A stretch of DNA of 64,000 bases from Methanoregulaceae archaeon UBA467 (GCA_002503825.1 DASP01000014.1:62001-126000), one strand, 5' to 3'; shown: positions 42,788-51,692, numbered from the stretch's first letter. Program-made: numbers and translations. The notes: generated by a model from the sequence alone, not told the origin.

Positions 42788-43159
42788 ATGCATGTAAATT
42801 TCAGGCGTTATGGCCTGTATCTCCTGAGATGGCAGGCGAGCACCCCCATTCTTGCCGGGGTCGGCATCCTCCTCGCATCCATGGGTCAGATCGTCGCTGC
42901 AGTCATCGCAAACCTGATTGGAGGATTAATCTTTTTCTGGGTGGACAGGTTCATCTTCACATCGCAGGCACTTGCAGCACAATGGGAGGTCAGGGAAAAA
43001 ATTGCCTGTGCAGACTGCGGGAAGATAACCAGAGGGTACCGCCTTGTAATGTCCCCGAATTATGACAAAAGCCACGATAATAAACCTGAATTCCGCTGTG
43101 AAGAGTGTTCAGAGAAAAAAACAGCAGAACTGAAGAAGCGGGGCATAAAAACAGACTGA
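42788..43159 (+). CDS. Membrane protein with C-terminal zinc ribbon-like cysteines
   Basis: The 123-residue protein has two membrane helices at about residues 20-50. A cytoplasmic part with two CxxC pairs, CADC and CEEC, about 36 residues apart, follows; it is probably a zinc ribbon. The Lys-rich C-terminus (EKKTAELKKRG) suggests nucleic-acid or membrane-surface contact. I do not recognise the family. There is no ribosome binding site, and a TATA-like string lies about 30 bases before ATG 42788, so translation is probably leaderless. Confidence 0.68.
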   Translation: MHVNFRRYGLYLLRWQASTPILAGVGILLASMGQIVAAVIANLIGGLIFFWVDRFIFTSQALAAQWEVREKIACADCGKITRGYRLVMSPNYDKSHDNKPEFRCEECSEKKTAELKKRGIKTD

Positions 43160-43240
43160 AACTTCCGGAGGAATGGGGGGCTGGCAATGCCGAAAAAGGT
43201 AAACTCCCGTGCCGATGACATGATCCCCGTGTACCAGTCG

Positions 43241-43249
43241 ATATATTTA
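43241..43249 (+). promoter_or_regulatory. TATA-like box for the peroxiredoxin gene
   Basis: ATATATTTA lies about 45 to 52 bases before ATG 43293. The expected transcription start (near 43270) lies after the alternative start at 43251, which therefore is not used. Confidence 0.5.
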
Positions 43250-43292
43250 GGTGAACAATGCAATTCACTGGTATCCAGGGGAGGTCCGGGTA

Positions 43293-43751
43293 ATGGCATA
43301 CATGGGTGAAAAACCAGATGATTTTGTATTAAAAGACCAGCACGGCAAAGAATTCAGGCTTTCTGATCACCAGGGGAAACGGGTTCTTCTGTCGTTTCAC
43401 CCCCTTGCATGGACTGATGCATGCGCCGGACAGATGAAATCATTAGAAGATAATTTTGACCGCTTTGAAAAATGCAATACGGTACCGGTCGGGATCAGCA
43501 TAGATTCACTCCAGTCAAAGCGGGCATGGGCACAGTCGCTCTCCATTACCCGTACCCGTTTACTCGCGGATTTCTGGCCCCATGGTACAGTTTCACGTGC
43601 ATTCGGGATTTTTCGTGAGAATAACGGAATCTCGGAACGGGCAAATATTCTTCTTGACAGTTCTCATAATATTGTCTATTTCAGGATATATCCCATTCAT
43701 TCCGTGCCCGGCCTGTCCGATATCCTGGGTATCCTTGAAACGGCGGACTGA
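43293..43751 (+). CDS. Peroxiredoxin (AhpC/TSA family)
   Basis: This 152-residue thioredoxin-fold peroxidase has the peroxidatic site PLAWTDAC, with Thr41 and Cys44 in the usual P-x3-T-x2-C spacing. A second Cys at 61 could be a resolving residue, though the classical position is later. Strands LLSFHP and VPVGISIDS and the FRIYP end are typical. It reduces peroxides with thiol donors. ATG 43293 is chosen from GGGGAGG about 9 bases upstream and from the TATA-like box at 43241. It lies about 50 bases before the RNase III gene. Confidence 0.9.
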   Translation: MAYMGEKPDDFVLKDQHGKEFRLSDHQGKRVLLSFHPLAWTDACAGQMKSLEDNFDRFEKCNTVPVGISIDSLQSKRAWAQSLSITRTRLLADFWPHGTVSRAFGIFRENNGISERANILLDSSHNIVYFRIYPIHSVPGLSDILGILETAD

Positions 43752-43802
43752 CCGTGCATTACCCGTACGTACCACATTATAATCCCTAACAGCAGGTTAA
43801 CC

Positions 43803-44522
43803 ATGAACAGCGAGAGAATAAATGAATTAAAGATTTTTCTGGAAACTGCCTCTGTCCACCGGGGACGAATCTCAAACGCGGCGCTTGAACTTTATAATCT
43901 CGCATTTACTCATAGTTCATGGGTAAAGGAACATTGCCAGGACGCCGGAAACGAATCATGCAGGGCCGATAATGAACGCCTTGAATTTCTTGGAGACCGG
44001 GTACTAAACCTGATCGTCGCGGAGTATCTTTACAGCAGGTACGAGATGAATGAAGGAGCAATGACCGGAAAGATGGAAGTAACGCGGAACCGGAACCTCG
44101 CCCGTGTTGTAAAGGACCTCGACTGCGGTTTTGAAGACCTCATCCTTGTCGGGACCGGCCAGAAAAAGACACCGGGAATCATTGCAGATGCCTTTGAAGC
44201 ATTTATCGGTGCACTCTATCTCGATCTTGGCCTGGCAGGGACCAGAAGGATCGTGCTTGACCTTATACAGGATGAGATCAGGGAATTTTCTTCGGAAAGG
44301 AATTACAAAAAAAAATTACAGGAGTTTCTGCAAAAAAACCAGAGACCGCTGCCTGTATATGAACTGATTGACAAATCCGGTCCCGACCATGGGCCGTACT
44401 TTACCTACCGTGTATCAGTCGGCGATTCTGTTCTGGGGACAGGGAAGGGCCTGACGAAAGCCGACGCCACACAGGACGCAGCGAGATCTGCATATGAAAT
44501 TATAAAAAATAAGGAAATGTAA
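43803..44522 (+). CDS. rnc: Ribonuclease III with dsRNA-binding domain
   Basis: This 239-residue protein has the full bacterial-type RNase III plan. The catalytic signature NERLEFLGD lies at residues 57-65, the second acidic motif IADAFEAFIGALYLD near 126-140, and a C-terminal dsRNA-binding domain with KKKLQEFLQKNQ and GKGLTKADATQDAA. All catalytic carboxylates are present. RNase III cuts double-stranded RNA. It is uncommon in archaea, where a splicing endonuclease handles bulge-helix-bulge sites. AGG lies 7 bases before ATG 43803, so the ribosome binding site is weak. Confidence 0.95.
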   Translation: MNSERINELKIFLETASVHRGRISNAALELYNLAFTHSSWVKEHCQDAGNESCRADNERLEFLGDRVLNLIVAEYLYSRYEMNEGAMTGKMEVTRNRNLARVVKDLDCGFEDLILVGTGQKKTPGIIADAFEAFIGALYLDLGLAGTRRIVLDLIQDEIREFSSERNYKKKLQEFLQKNQRPLPVYELIDKSGPDHGPYFTYRVSVGDSVLGTGKGLTKADATQDAARSAYEIIKNKEM

Positions 44523-44817
44523 CCCGTATCCCGGCCTGGATTAATGTCCGTCCCATGCGTCGCCATACTGATAAAAGAATGGTTATAGTAATTTTTTTCC
44601 CTGGAATCTGCCCGGGTTTTTCATGATGCCCAGGTGATGCATGTATAATTGGGGTAGCAACCGGATCGGGCGGGGTTTGATGAGATCCCTGCAGAGGTCT
44701 ATCTCCCGAAAAATATCACCGGTCCGAAGGTTCGCATGATATCCAAAAACCCCTGCAAGATATGAGATAGAGTTATATTGTTAAAAGAGGATGTTCGGAT
44801 GGCAGAGAGGCAGAATT

Positions 44818-45237
44818 ATGTTTAAAAAAATATTAATTGCGGTCGATGGATCTCCAATAACCCGCAAGGTACTCGAAATTGCAGCTGAACAGGCAAACGC
44901 AGGGAAAAGCGACCTCCATCTCATCTATGTCATCGAGACCGGCTGGGCTGAGGGGGATGTCGCCCGCGAACTGGCAATCCGCGAACTCGAGGATGAAGCA
45001 AAAGAGTTTATCGGGACAATCAAAAAAGAGATCAGTGAGATGGGAACCACGGTCACAACGCATATAAAGCGTGGTCACCCCGGGGATCTTATCGTTAAAA
45101 CTGCTGAAACTATTGGAGCAGATCTTGTAATCCTCGGTTCTGTCGGCCGGAGCCAGATAAAGCGGATGATAGCCGGAAGTGTATCAACTTTTGTTGTCAA
45201 CCACAGTCCGGTCACGACAATAATAGTAAAACCCTGA
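44818..45237 (+). CDS. Universal stress protein (UspA family)
   Basis: The 139-residue protein is a single Usp domain: KKILIAVDGSPITRKVLE at the start, IKRGHPGDLIVKTAETIGADLVILGS in the middle, and GSVGRSQIKRMIAGSVSTFVVNHS, which includes the G-x2-G-x9-G-(S/T) nucleotide-binding pattern. ATP-binding members act in stress adaptation. ATG 44818 is chosen over the GTG-like in-frame starts from 44791 since MFKKILIAVDGS is canonical and AGAGG lies about 8 bases upstream. It stands alone, followed by a gap before the MFS gene. Confidence 0.92.
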   Translation: MFKKILIAVDGSPITRKVLEIAAEQANAGKSDLHLIYVIETGWAEGDVARELAIRELEDEAKEFIGTIKKEISEMGTTVTTHIKRGHPGDLIVKTAETIGADLVILGSVGRSQIKRMIAGSVSTFVVNHSPVTTIIVKP

Positions 45238-45419
45238 TCAGGGATAACCGGGATTCTGGTGACCAGAGGTTCCCATTGCCCGGAGTTTTTTCATTTTACA
45301 AATCTCTTCCCTGAATTACCGGTCAGCCGGGAAATTATGCCCCGTCCGGATCTCTTTTGTCACCAGCAGGTATTTGAAGATCCGGGACTAAAATTTGCGG
45401 ATAAAAGAGAGAGTCAGTG

Positions 45420-46874
45420 ATGGTATTTCCGGAAGGGGAGGATGATAATGGACAGGGATATCAGGACGGCGGATATGCCCGCCGCAATATTATCATGTTC
45501 ATCGTCCTCATCGGGACTGCAATGGCGGTCATCGATGGAATTGTAGTAAGTATTGCACTTCCTACTATCACCTCCTCTTTTGAGGTGGGGGTGACCCAGT
45601 CACAATGGATTATTACCGCCTACCTTGTGACTGAAACCTCCCTTCTCCTGATATTTGGAAAAATTTCGGAATATACCGGGAAAATAAAAATTTTTCTTGC
45701 AGGAGTCATTATCTTTACTTCCGGCTCGCTCGCATGCGGAGTATCGGCAAGCCTTGCGGAACTTATACTCTTCCGGATTATCCAGGCAACCGGATCCGCC
45801 ATGATATTTTCGCTTTCGACTGCAATTATTTTTGAACTGTTCCCAAAAGGTGAGCAGGGGCGTGCAATGGGGTATATCGGGGCGACGATTGCGATTGCCA
45901 GTATCGCCAGTCCGGTCCTTGGCGGAATTATCACCGATACCCTCGGGTGGGAATATATCTTCCTGATAAACGTCCCGATAGGCATTATTCTCCTTCTCCT
46001 CGCATTCAGGTATTTCCATTTCAGGGAGACCCTTTCAGGGAATCTCGATATGGACTGGGCAGGTGCAGTTGCCATGATCCTTTTCATGGTCTCGCTTATA
46101 CTCTTCCTTGGAGAGTTGAGTACAGGAATTGCTCTCTCTCCTGCTGCCGCCGGATATCTTTTCGTGTTTCTGGTGTCGCTCGGGGTCTTCCTCGTCCGAG
46201 AAATGACCCATAATAATCCTCTCCTTGACCTTTCAGTCTTTAAAAACCGTTATTTTTTACTTCCGGTAATGGCCATGATACTCATTTTTATCGCCCTTTT
46301 CATGGTCAACCTGATCGGACCGTTCTACTTTGAAGGCGTGATGGGACTGAAACCCTCGCAGGTAGGGCTGGTATTCCTTATCGCACCGTTTATCATGGTA
46401 ATTGCATCGCCCGTCACCGGGTGGCTTTACGACCGGTTCCCTTCACGATATTATTCTGCCGCCGGAATCGGACTTACCGGCATCTCGCTTTTACTGCTGA
46501 GCAGTAGTGCCCGTTCTGCTGACCTTACCCTGATTGTCGTCTCATTTATCCCGCTTTCTGTCGGGAGTGCACTCTTCCAGAGTCCGAATAATACTGAAAT
46601 CATGAGATCCCTCCCGCCTGAAAAGACCGGCATCGCCTCAAGCCTGAGTGCTACACTCAGGAATCTTGCAATGACACTCGGTGTCTCCGTCGCAAGTATC
46701 ATTCTTACATTCCAGCTGCATTCATCGGGGTACTACGGTCCGGTCCTCAAGGCAGATGCCCCCCTCCTTGCAGGTTCGATCGGGGATATCCTTGTTGCAG
46801 GGGCGTTTATATGTTTTGCCGGAATGGTATTCTGCCTTGTAAACAGTACAAAAAATGTACCCGGCCAGGCATAA
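45420..46874 (+). CDS. MFS transporter, DHA2-type (14 helices)
   Basis: The 484-residue protein has about 14 membrane helices. Motifs of drug:H+ antiporter family 2 include AVIDGIVVSIALPTI in helix 1, TQSQWIITAYLV in helix 2, and LFPKGEQGRAMGYIGA with IASPVLGGIITDTLGWEYIFLINVPIG in helices 4-5. It probably exports drugs or other small molecules. A hydrophilic, acidic N-terminus of about 25 residues (FPEGEDDNGQGYQDGGY) precedes the first helix. GTG 45417 directly before ATG 45420 is an alternative. No regulator gene is adjacent. Confidence 0.9.
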   Translation: MVFPEGEDDNGQGYQDGGYARRNIIMFIVLIGTAMAVIDGIVVSIALPTITSSFEVGVTQSQWIITAYLVTETSLLLIFGKISEYTGKIKIFLAGVIIFTSGSLACGVSASLAELILFRIIQATGSAMIFSLSTAIIFELFPKGEQGRAMGYIGATIAIASIASPVLGGIITDTLGWEYIFLINVPIGIILLLLAFRYFHFRETLSGNLDMDWAGAVAMILFMVSLILFLGELSTGIALSPAAAGYLFVFLVSLGVFLVREMTHNNPLLDLSVFKNRYFLLPVMAMILIFIALFMVNLIGPFYFEGVMGLKPSQVGLVFLIAPFIMVIASPVTGWLYDRFPSRYYSAAGIGLTGISLLLLSSSARSADLTLIVVSFIPLSVGSALFQSPNNTEIMRSLPPEKTGIASSLSATLRNLAMTLGVSVASIILTFQLHSSGYYGPVLKADAPLLAGSIGDILVAGAFICFAGMVFCLVNSTKNVPGQA

Positions 46875-47099
46875 TACCCGGGTTCCCTGACAGGCAGTTC
46901 CGTCGTGTGAAGGCATATTCTAAACACCTGTTCAACGGGTCCGGGGTATATAACTCACCGGTACCCGGGATTTAATATCATATCTTCTCCCGCGCCGGTG
47001 AGAGCCCCCGGATACTCATCGCCCATGACCTCTGCACAAACAGGGACCGCATTGTTTTGACATAAATTTGCAGTAATCGCATAAATTTAACGTTTTTCG
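46875..47099. other. Intergenic region before MITE-like copy D
   Basis: No gene is seen. GGTATATAACTC at about 46944 is TATA-like and faces the MITE-like element. The 8 bases at 47092-47099 are the left copy of the target duplication. Confidence 0.4.
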
Positions 47100-47324
47100 C
47101 GCTTTGCTGATATACTCATATCAACAAGACCTGTTGGATTCATTTTTCTGACATGATTGGGTTGCACCCCTCCCTGCCACACCCGGCTGAAGGATGATCT
47201 CAGGGAAGGGTTGATCGGGACCCTGTAACATTTTTAATAATTATTGCGCACGGTTACTACCACCTTGCCGGGGCAGAGTGAAAAAATAAAAAAATTGCTG
47301 ACACCATAGGATGTCGACAAAGCC
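47100..47324 (-). repeat. MITE-like intergenic element, copy D (inverted)
   Basis: This 225-bp element lies in reverse orientation to the other copies. Its ends read CGCTTTGCTGATATACTC and GATGTCGACAAAGCC. It is flanked on both sides by GTTTTTCG (47092-47099 and 47325-47332), a perfect 8-bp target duplication, which supports transposition. The inverse strand carries the shared core GGGTCCCGATCAACCCTTCC. It sits about 85 bases upstream of the DUF432 start. Confidence 0.82.
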
Positions 47325-47333
47325 GTTTTTCGT

Positions 47334-47358
47334 AAAAATTTTTTTTTTTGGGGGGGGG
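47334..47358. repeat. A5-T11-G9 homopolymer string
   Basis: Five A, eleven T and nine G follow each other immediately after the target duplication of MITE-like copy D. This is a strong candidate for slippage, or for sequencing or assembly error. It lies 50 to 75 bases upstream of the DUF432 start. Confidence 0.7.
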
Positions 47359-47408
47359 AAGAAAATCTTTCCAGAACCTTTATTCCCTCCCGCACAAACC
47401 TCTGGATT

Positions 47409-48113
47409 GTGTACGGCGAATATTCTGAACCGTTCTCGTACAGGGATGACCGTATTGAAATCTCGGTGGAACCTGAGGGAGCCTCTTTTTTGTACAGGCG
47501 GGTCTGCGATGGCCGGGTGGTTGAGAAAATCATTGCAGATGAGTTCAACCTTACGATAAACCCGGTTGAACCATTTCACCTCCCTGAAAAGATCAGCAGG
47601 TTTCTTGAGATCTCTTTCCGGCCGGTTATCCTGAAACCGGGAAGCAAAAAGTCGATCTACCTTACCTTTCCACTTGAAATTGGCGTATTACTTGGCAAAG
47701 GTACCAGTTATGACCTTCTTGATATCTTCTCACTCAGCGCAACGAAGTATTCCCTTTATGGTACACCCGACGCAGGACAGATCACGCGATGGCACGAATG
47801 CCAGGGGTTTGACTCTGTTCCGGCGACTGACAATCGATACGAAGGCGTACTCTACCTGACAATGGAAAACCAGAGTTCAGGTTTCATTGAGGTATCGCGG
47901 GCGATTTTATCAGATTACGGCATGCAGATCTGGTACGGCGACAACGTATCTCTTACCTGCTCGATGAAAATATTTTCCCATTCCACGGCCGAGACTTTTA
48001 TCATTAACCGTCCGCTCAATCCGGGAATGAAGAGCAGTATTCCCCTTTATGTCGCATTAAAAATCCCTGTTGTACAGAGAAAGGGACACTTTATGGAGCA
48101 TGGCCTGTCATGA
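47409..48113 (+). CDS. DUF432 family protein
   Basis: The 234-residue protein matches DUF432, a family of archaeal proteins found beside mechanosensitive channels. The opening MYGEYSEPFSYRDDRIEISVE, with ILKPGSKKSIYLTFPLEIGVLL in the middle, is the pattern I recall. Strands dominate and no membrane helix is seen, so it is probably a soluble accessory domain. The frame is open further upstream through the homopolymer string, but GTG 47409 begins where the family usually starts. The stop overlaps the mscS start (ATGA), so translation is coupled. Confidence 0.82.
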   Translation: MYGEYSEPFSYRDDRIEISVEPEGASFLYRRVCDGRVVEKIIADEFNLTINPVEPFHLPEKISRFLEISFRPVILKPGSKKSIYLTFPLEIGVLLGKGTSYDLLDIFSLSATKYSLYGTPDAGQITRWHECQGFDSVPATDNRYEGVLYLTMENQSSGFIEVSRAILSDYGMQIWYGDNVSLTCSMKIFSHSTAETFIINRPLNPGMKSSIPLYVALKIPVVQRKGHFMEHGLS

Positions 48114-48991
48114 TCACTGACAACATACAGGAGATACTCGATGCCATCCTCACCGGTAAGGATGTCAATATCGTCGGCTCTGTAACCGGTGCAGATATCC
48201 TGTTTTTTATCTTCTCCCTTGTAGTGGCATTTGTAGTGGCAACAATCGCCGGATTTTATATAAAGAGGAAATTTACCCACCGTTTAAAGAAAGATACTCT
48301 CAAATTCTTTACACGGGTTGTTCAGGTCATCATTTTTATTATTGCCCTTGGAATAGCTGTTCCCAGTTTCCTCGACATCAGTATAACGATCCTTCTCATC
48401 GGGATTGCCGGAGCGCTTGTAGTCATGGCGCTGTCAAGCCAGAATGTCATCTCAAATTTTGTCGGGGGTATTGCCCTTCATTACGAAAGACCAGTCAGTT
48501 CAGGGGATTATATTTCCATCCAGGACATATCGGGCGTGGTTGAAGGCGTAAAGATGTTTTCAACCATCGTAAAGACCACGAGCGGCGTGTTTGTCCGTAT
48601 TCCGAATAACCAGGTGTACAGTGGTACGGTGACAAATTATTATGCCAACGTGGCCAGGCGGTATGAGTATGATCTCGGCATCCGGTACCAGGACGATATC
48701 GGGAAGGCGATAGAACTGGTCCGGATGGCACTTGAGGAGTATACGTATATCCTGAAAAATCCGGCACCCGACATTTTTGTCAGTGACATCGATGCAAACA
48801 GTGTCCGTATCAAATTCAGGGTATGGTTCCCGGCCTCGTGGGCCAATACAAGGGATGATATCTCACTCTATACCGGTATTCTCCCCAGGATAAAACTGGC
48901 ACTTGAAAAGGAGGGAATAGAGCTGCCGTATGCCCAGGCGGTCCTGCATTTCGCTGATTCAACTCTGAAAGTACAGAACAGGGGAGTGTAA
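48110..48991 (+). CDS. MscS-family mechanosensitive ion channel
   Basis: The 293-residue protein has three or four membrane helices. The pore-lining one, GIAGALVVMALSSQNVISNFVGG, carries the Gly/Ala-rich MscS pattern. The beta domain follows with PVSSGDYISI and VVEGVKMFSTIVKT, then VFVRIPNNQVYSG, and a C-terminal alpha/beta part. It should open under membrane tension and release solutes on hypo-osmotic shock. Its ATG at 48110 overlaps the DUF432 stop. The DUF432 product may therefore be a channel partner or regulator. Confidence 0.93.
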   Translation: MITDNIQEILDAILTGKDVNIVGSVTGADILFFIFSLVVAFVVATIAGFYIKRKFTHRLKKDTLKFFTRVVQVIIFIIALGIAVPSFLDISITILLIGIAGALVVMALSSQNVISNFVGGIALHYERPVSSGDYISIQDISGVVEGVKMFSTIVKTTSGVFVRIPNNQVYSGTVTNYYANVARRYEYDLGIRYQDDIGKAIELVRMALEEYTYILKNPAPDIFVSDIDANSVRIKFRVWFPASWANTRDDISLYTGILPRIKLALEKEGIELPYAQAVLHFADSTLKVQNRGV

Positions 48992-49005
48992 GATGAAAAA
49001 TACCC

Positions 49006-49800
49006 TTATTCCAGGGGTTTTATCGCTTCCACTTCGAGCCGCACCATGCCAATCATGATGTTTCCCTGCGGGTCAGGCTGATGATCTGCGATATAGTGCC
49101 GGTATATATCTTTTATAAAACGTGACTGCAGGTCTTTTGGGATGCACTCAAGGTAGGGGTGCCATGTCGTTTTAATCCATCCTGACAGGCCTTCATATCC
49201 ATGCTGCACCATCACTTTCGGGAGAAGTTCGACACGCACAGGAATCAACTCTGCCGACTGCAGCCAGGGCAGGTAGTCCTCCGGGCCGTAAAATGCATAA
49301 GGAGACAGAAACCCTTTGAAATATCCGGCATATGGTTCATCCGGGATAATCTTTTCAATCACGGCAAAGATATCCGCAGCGTTACCCTTCCCGCCCATCT
49401 GGATGAGCATCCGCCCTCCGGGAACCAGTGCCCTTTCAATGCATTTTAACACGATATCATGTTCTTTTACCCAGTGCATTGATGCATTTGAGAATACGAG
49501 GTCAAACCCGTTTACAAACGGAAGTTCCCGCATGTCACAGACCTCAAAAGAGAGGTTGTGCACTTCGCCGACATGGTAATGTCCCCGGGCAAACCCGATC
49601 ATATCAGGAGATGAATCAATGCCGGTCACCTTCCCACCGGGAACCCTGCCGGCTATTGCGGCAGTAATTTTTCCATCACCGCACCCGATATCAAGCACAC
49701 GCTCATTTCCCAGGAACCTTATTTTCTCCAGCAGGTCTGACGCCCATCCCGATTGGGGAGATGAAGATGTATGATAAAGATCCGGGTCCCAGCGATACAT
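49006..49800 (-). CDS. Class I SAM-dependent methyltransferase
   Basis: This 264-residue protein resembles trans-aconitate methyltransferase-like enzymes. SAM motif I is VLDIGCGDGKITAAIA, motif II-like VTGIDSSPDMIGFA, then FDLVFSNASMHWVKEHD and LVPGGRMLIQMGG. The acceptor substrate cannot be read from the sequence. Its ATG at 49800 lies only 30 bases from the assigned start of the divergent pyruvate kinase gene, and the likely leaders overlap. It runs convergently with mscS, from which it is separated by about 14 bases. Confidence 0.87.
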   Translation of the reverse strand: MYRWDPDLYHTSSSPQSGWASDLLEKIRFLGNERVLDIGCGDGKITAAIAGRVPGGKVTGIDSSPDMIGFARGHYHVGEVHNLSFEVCDMRELPFVNGFDLVFSNASMHWVKEHDIVLKCIERALVPGGRMLIQMGGKGNAADIFAVIEKIIPDEPYAGYFKGFLSPYAFYGPEDYLPWLQSAELIPVRVELLPKVMVQHGYEGLSGWIKTTWHPYLECIPKDLQSRFIKDIYRHYIADHQPDPQGNIMIGMVRLEVEAIKPLE

Positions 49801-49830
49801 GTTTATCGCACGTATGTGATGTCATTACAG

Positions 49831-51270
49831 ATGAAACTCCCTGCCCACCGGACAAAGATCTTCTGCACTATCGGGCCCTCGTCATACAGGCTTCCGGTAT
49901 TGAAGGCAATGATACGGAGCGGCATGAACGTGGCCCGCCTCAACCTCTCGCACGGTTCTCCGGAGGAACACCGGACCACGATCTCCAATATCCGCCAGGC
50001 AGGAGCTGAGGCAGGTAAAATTGTTGCCATACTCCTCGACCTGCCCGGTCCGAAGATGCGAATCGGCGACCTCCCGGACGGGCCGGTGAAGCTTACCCGT
50101 GGCAGGGATGTCAGGCTCTGTCCCGCGGCAGACCGGGTCGTTCCGGACTGCATCCCGGTGGACTGCCGGGACCTTCACTGCATGGTCAGAAAAGGATCCC
50201 GAATCCTGCTCGACGACGGCTTTATGCAGCTGAAGGTGACGGGACTGTCAGGTCAGGTCATCGAGTGCAGGGTAGTGTCAGGGGGGACGCTTACCTCCCG
50301 GAAAGGCCTCTCAATAACTGGTGAACACAGTTACGGGGGAGCACTCGGTGAAGATGATTTTGCAGGCATCAGGTTTGGTACAGAGTCCGGTATCGACACA
50401 TTCAGCATCTCGTTCGTCGGATCGGATATGGATATCATTCAGGCCCGCGAATATGCTGCATCACTCGGAAAGGATATCCGTATCATCGCAAAAATCGAAC
50501 GTCAGGAAGCACTTGATCACCTTCCGGCCATTCTCGATGCCGCTGACGGAGTTATGATTGCACGCGGGGATCTCGGGGTGCAGGTACCGATCGAAGATGT
50601 CCCGGCCATACAGAAAAAAATTATCAGGATGGCCATGATACGGGGTAAACCCGTTATTACCGCCACACAAATGATGGAGTCGATGAAAGAGAACATCAGG
50701 CCCACCCGTGCAGAGGTTACCGACGTTGCCAATGCTGTTTTTGACGGTACTGACGCCCTGATGCTCTCTGCAGAGACGTCTGTCGGGTCATACCCGGTCG
50801 AGACCGTCCGCATGATGGCAAAGATCGCAAGGGCCGCTGAAAAAGCCAGGAGCACCCTCGGAACACTCCCTGCGATCCGTGATGACCTGGTTGCAGGAAA
50901 GGGGAAACAAACAATGAATGTCGGCGATGTGATCTCCCTGAACGTGATGGATGCCCTGCGTTCGCTTCCGATACGCTATATCCTGACACCCACACGGAGC
51001 GGAAGCACACCCAGGAGGATTTCCAGGTTCCGCCCCGTTACATGGATCCTTTCATTTTCGAGGAGCGATACGGTCCAAAAATTCCTCTCCTTCTCGTACG
51101 GGGTAATTCCGGTCATGCTTGAGGGATCGGGGAGCATCTCCCATGATGAAATCCTGTCCTTTCTGAAGGAAAAAGATCTTGCAGAGGGAGGGGACCTGGT
51201 CATACTCACCGAAGGCACCTCGAAAAAACAGGCCGGGACTGATTCGCTTAGAATCATCCATATCGACTGA
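49831..51270 (+). CDS. pyk: Pyruvate kinase
   Basis: The 479-residue enzyme converts phosphoenolpyruvate and ADP to pyruvate and ATP. Its motifs are TKIFCTIGPSS at the start, VARLNLSHGSPEEH, IAKIERQEAL, then the catalytic IARGDLGVQVP and TQMMESM with PTRAEVTDVANAVFDGTDALMLSAETS. The C-terminal regulatory domain is present. I chose ATG 49831 since MKLPAHRTKIFCTIGPSS is the family-like N-terminus. Starts at 49771 or 49819 would add residues; the 49771 ATG has GGGGAG about 10 bases upstream but would overlap the divergent methyltransferase gene. Confidence 0.93.
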   Translation: MKLPAHRTKIFCTIGPSSYRLPVLKAMIRSGMNVARLNLSHGSPEEHRTTISNIRQAGAEAGKIVAILLDLPGPKMRIGDLPDGPVKLTRGRDVRLCPAADRVVPDCIPVDCRDLHCMVRKGSRILLDDGFMQLKVTGLSGQVIECRVVSGGTLTSRKGLSITGEHSYGGALGEDDFAGIRFGTESGIDTFSISFVGSDMDIIQAREYAASLGKDIRIIAKIERQEALDHLPAILDAADGVMIARGDLGVQVPIEDVPAIQKKIIRMAMIRGKPVITATQMMESMKENIRPTRAEVTDVANAVFDGTDALMLSAETSVGSYPVETVRMMAKIARAAEKARSTLGTLPAIRDDLVAGKGKQTMNVGDVISLNVMDALRSLPIRYILTPTRSGSTPRRISRFRPVTWILSFSRSDTVQKFLSFSYGVIPVMLEGSGSISHDEILSFLKEKDLAEGGDLVILTEGTSKKQAGTDSLRIIHID

Positions 51271-51334
51271 TTTCCTGTCTGTACCCGGCACTATCACCAT
51301 GTTTTTATATTCCCGTGTGCTCCTGTAAAGAGTG

Positions 51335-51637
51335 ATGAGGACCAGGGCAAAGGAACTGGCGTCCCGGATCATGAAGTGGAACCGGGAAGATGTCCATGAA
51401 CTGCTTTTGATGATCGAGGAACTTGATACGCTCGTCGATCAGCACTTCCCGGGGGAAAAATTCATTGATCTAAGCATCCTGCCCACAGTCCCTGTCCCGG
51501 ACCTCGATGTAGCGTGCGCACCATACCCGGTATGGGCGATGGACATCCACGAGATGTGTCTTGCCGGGGATAAAGATCTCTTCATTGAATCGCTCGAACA
51601 TATAATGTATGGTCATCCCGGGGAGAGATGCCGGTAA
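51335..51637 (+). CDS. Small protein of unknown function
   Basis: The 100-residue soluble protein begins MRTRAKELASRIMKWNREDV, a basic helix, then an acidic helix ELLLMIEELDTLVDQHFPGEKF, then a hydrophobic turn SILPTVPVPDLDVACAPYPVWAMD and a short C-terminal helix. I do not recognise a family, but the composition and the 65-base distance from pyk suggest a real gene. A GTG directly before the ATG (51332) is an alternative start. No signal peptide or membrane helix is evident. Confidence 0.6.
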   Translation: MRTRAKELASRIMKWNREDVHELLLMIEELDTLVDQHFPGEKFIDLSILPTVPVPDLDVACAPYPVWAMDIHEMCLAGDKDLFIESLEHIMYGHPGERCR

Positions 51638-51692
51638 CCTGTAACGATAATAAACACTGTCAATTCAGGCAGGTCACGGGACTTTTCAGGTA

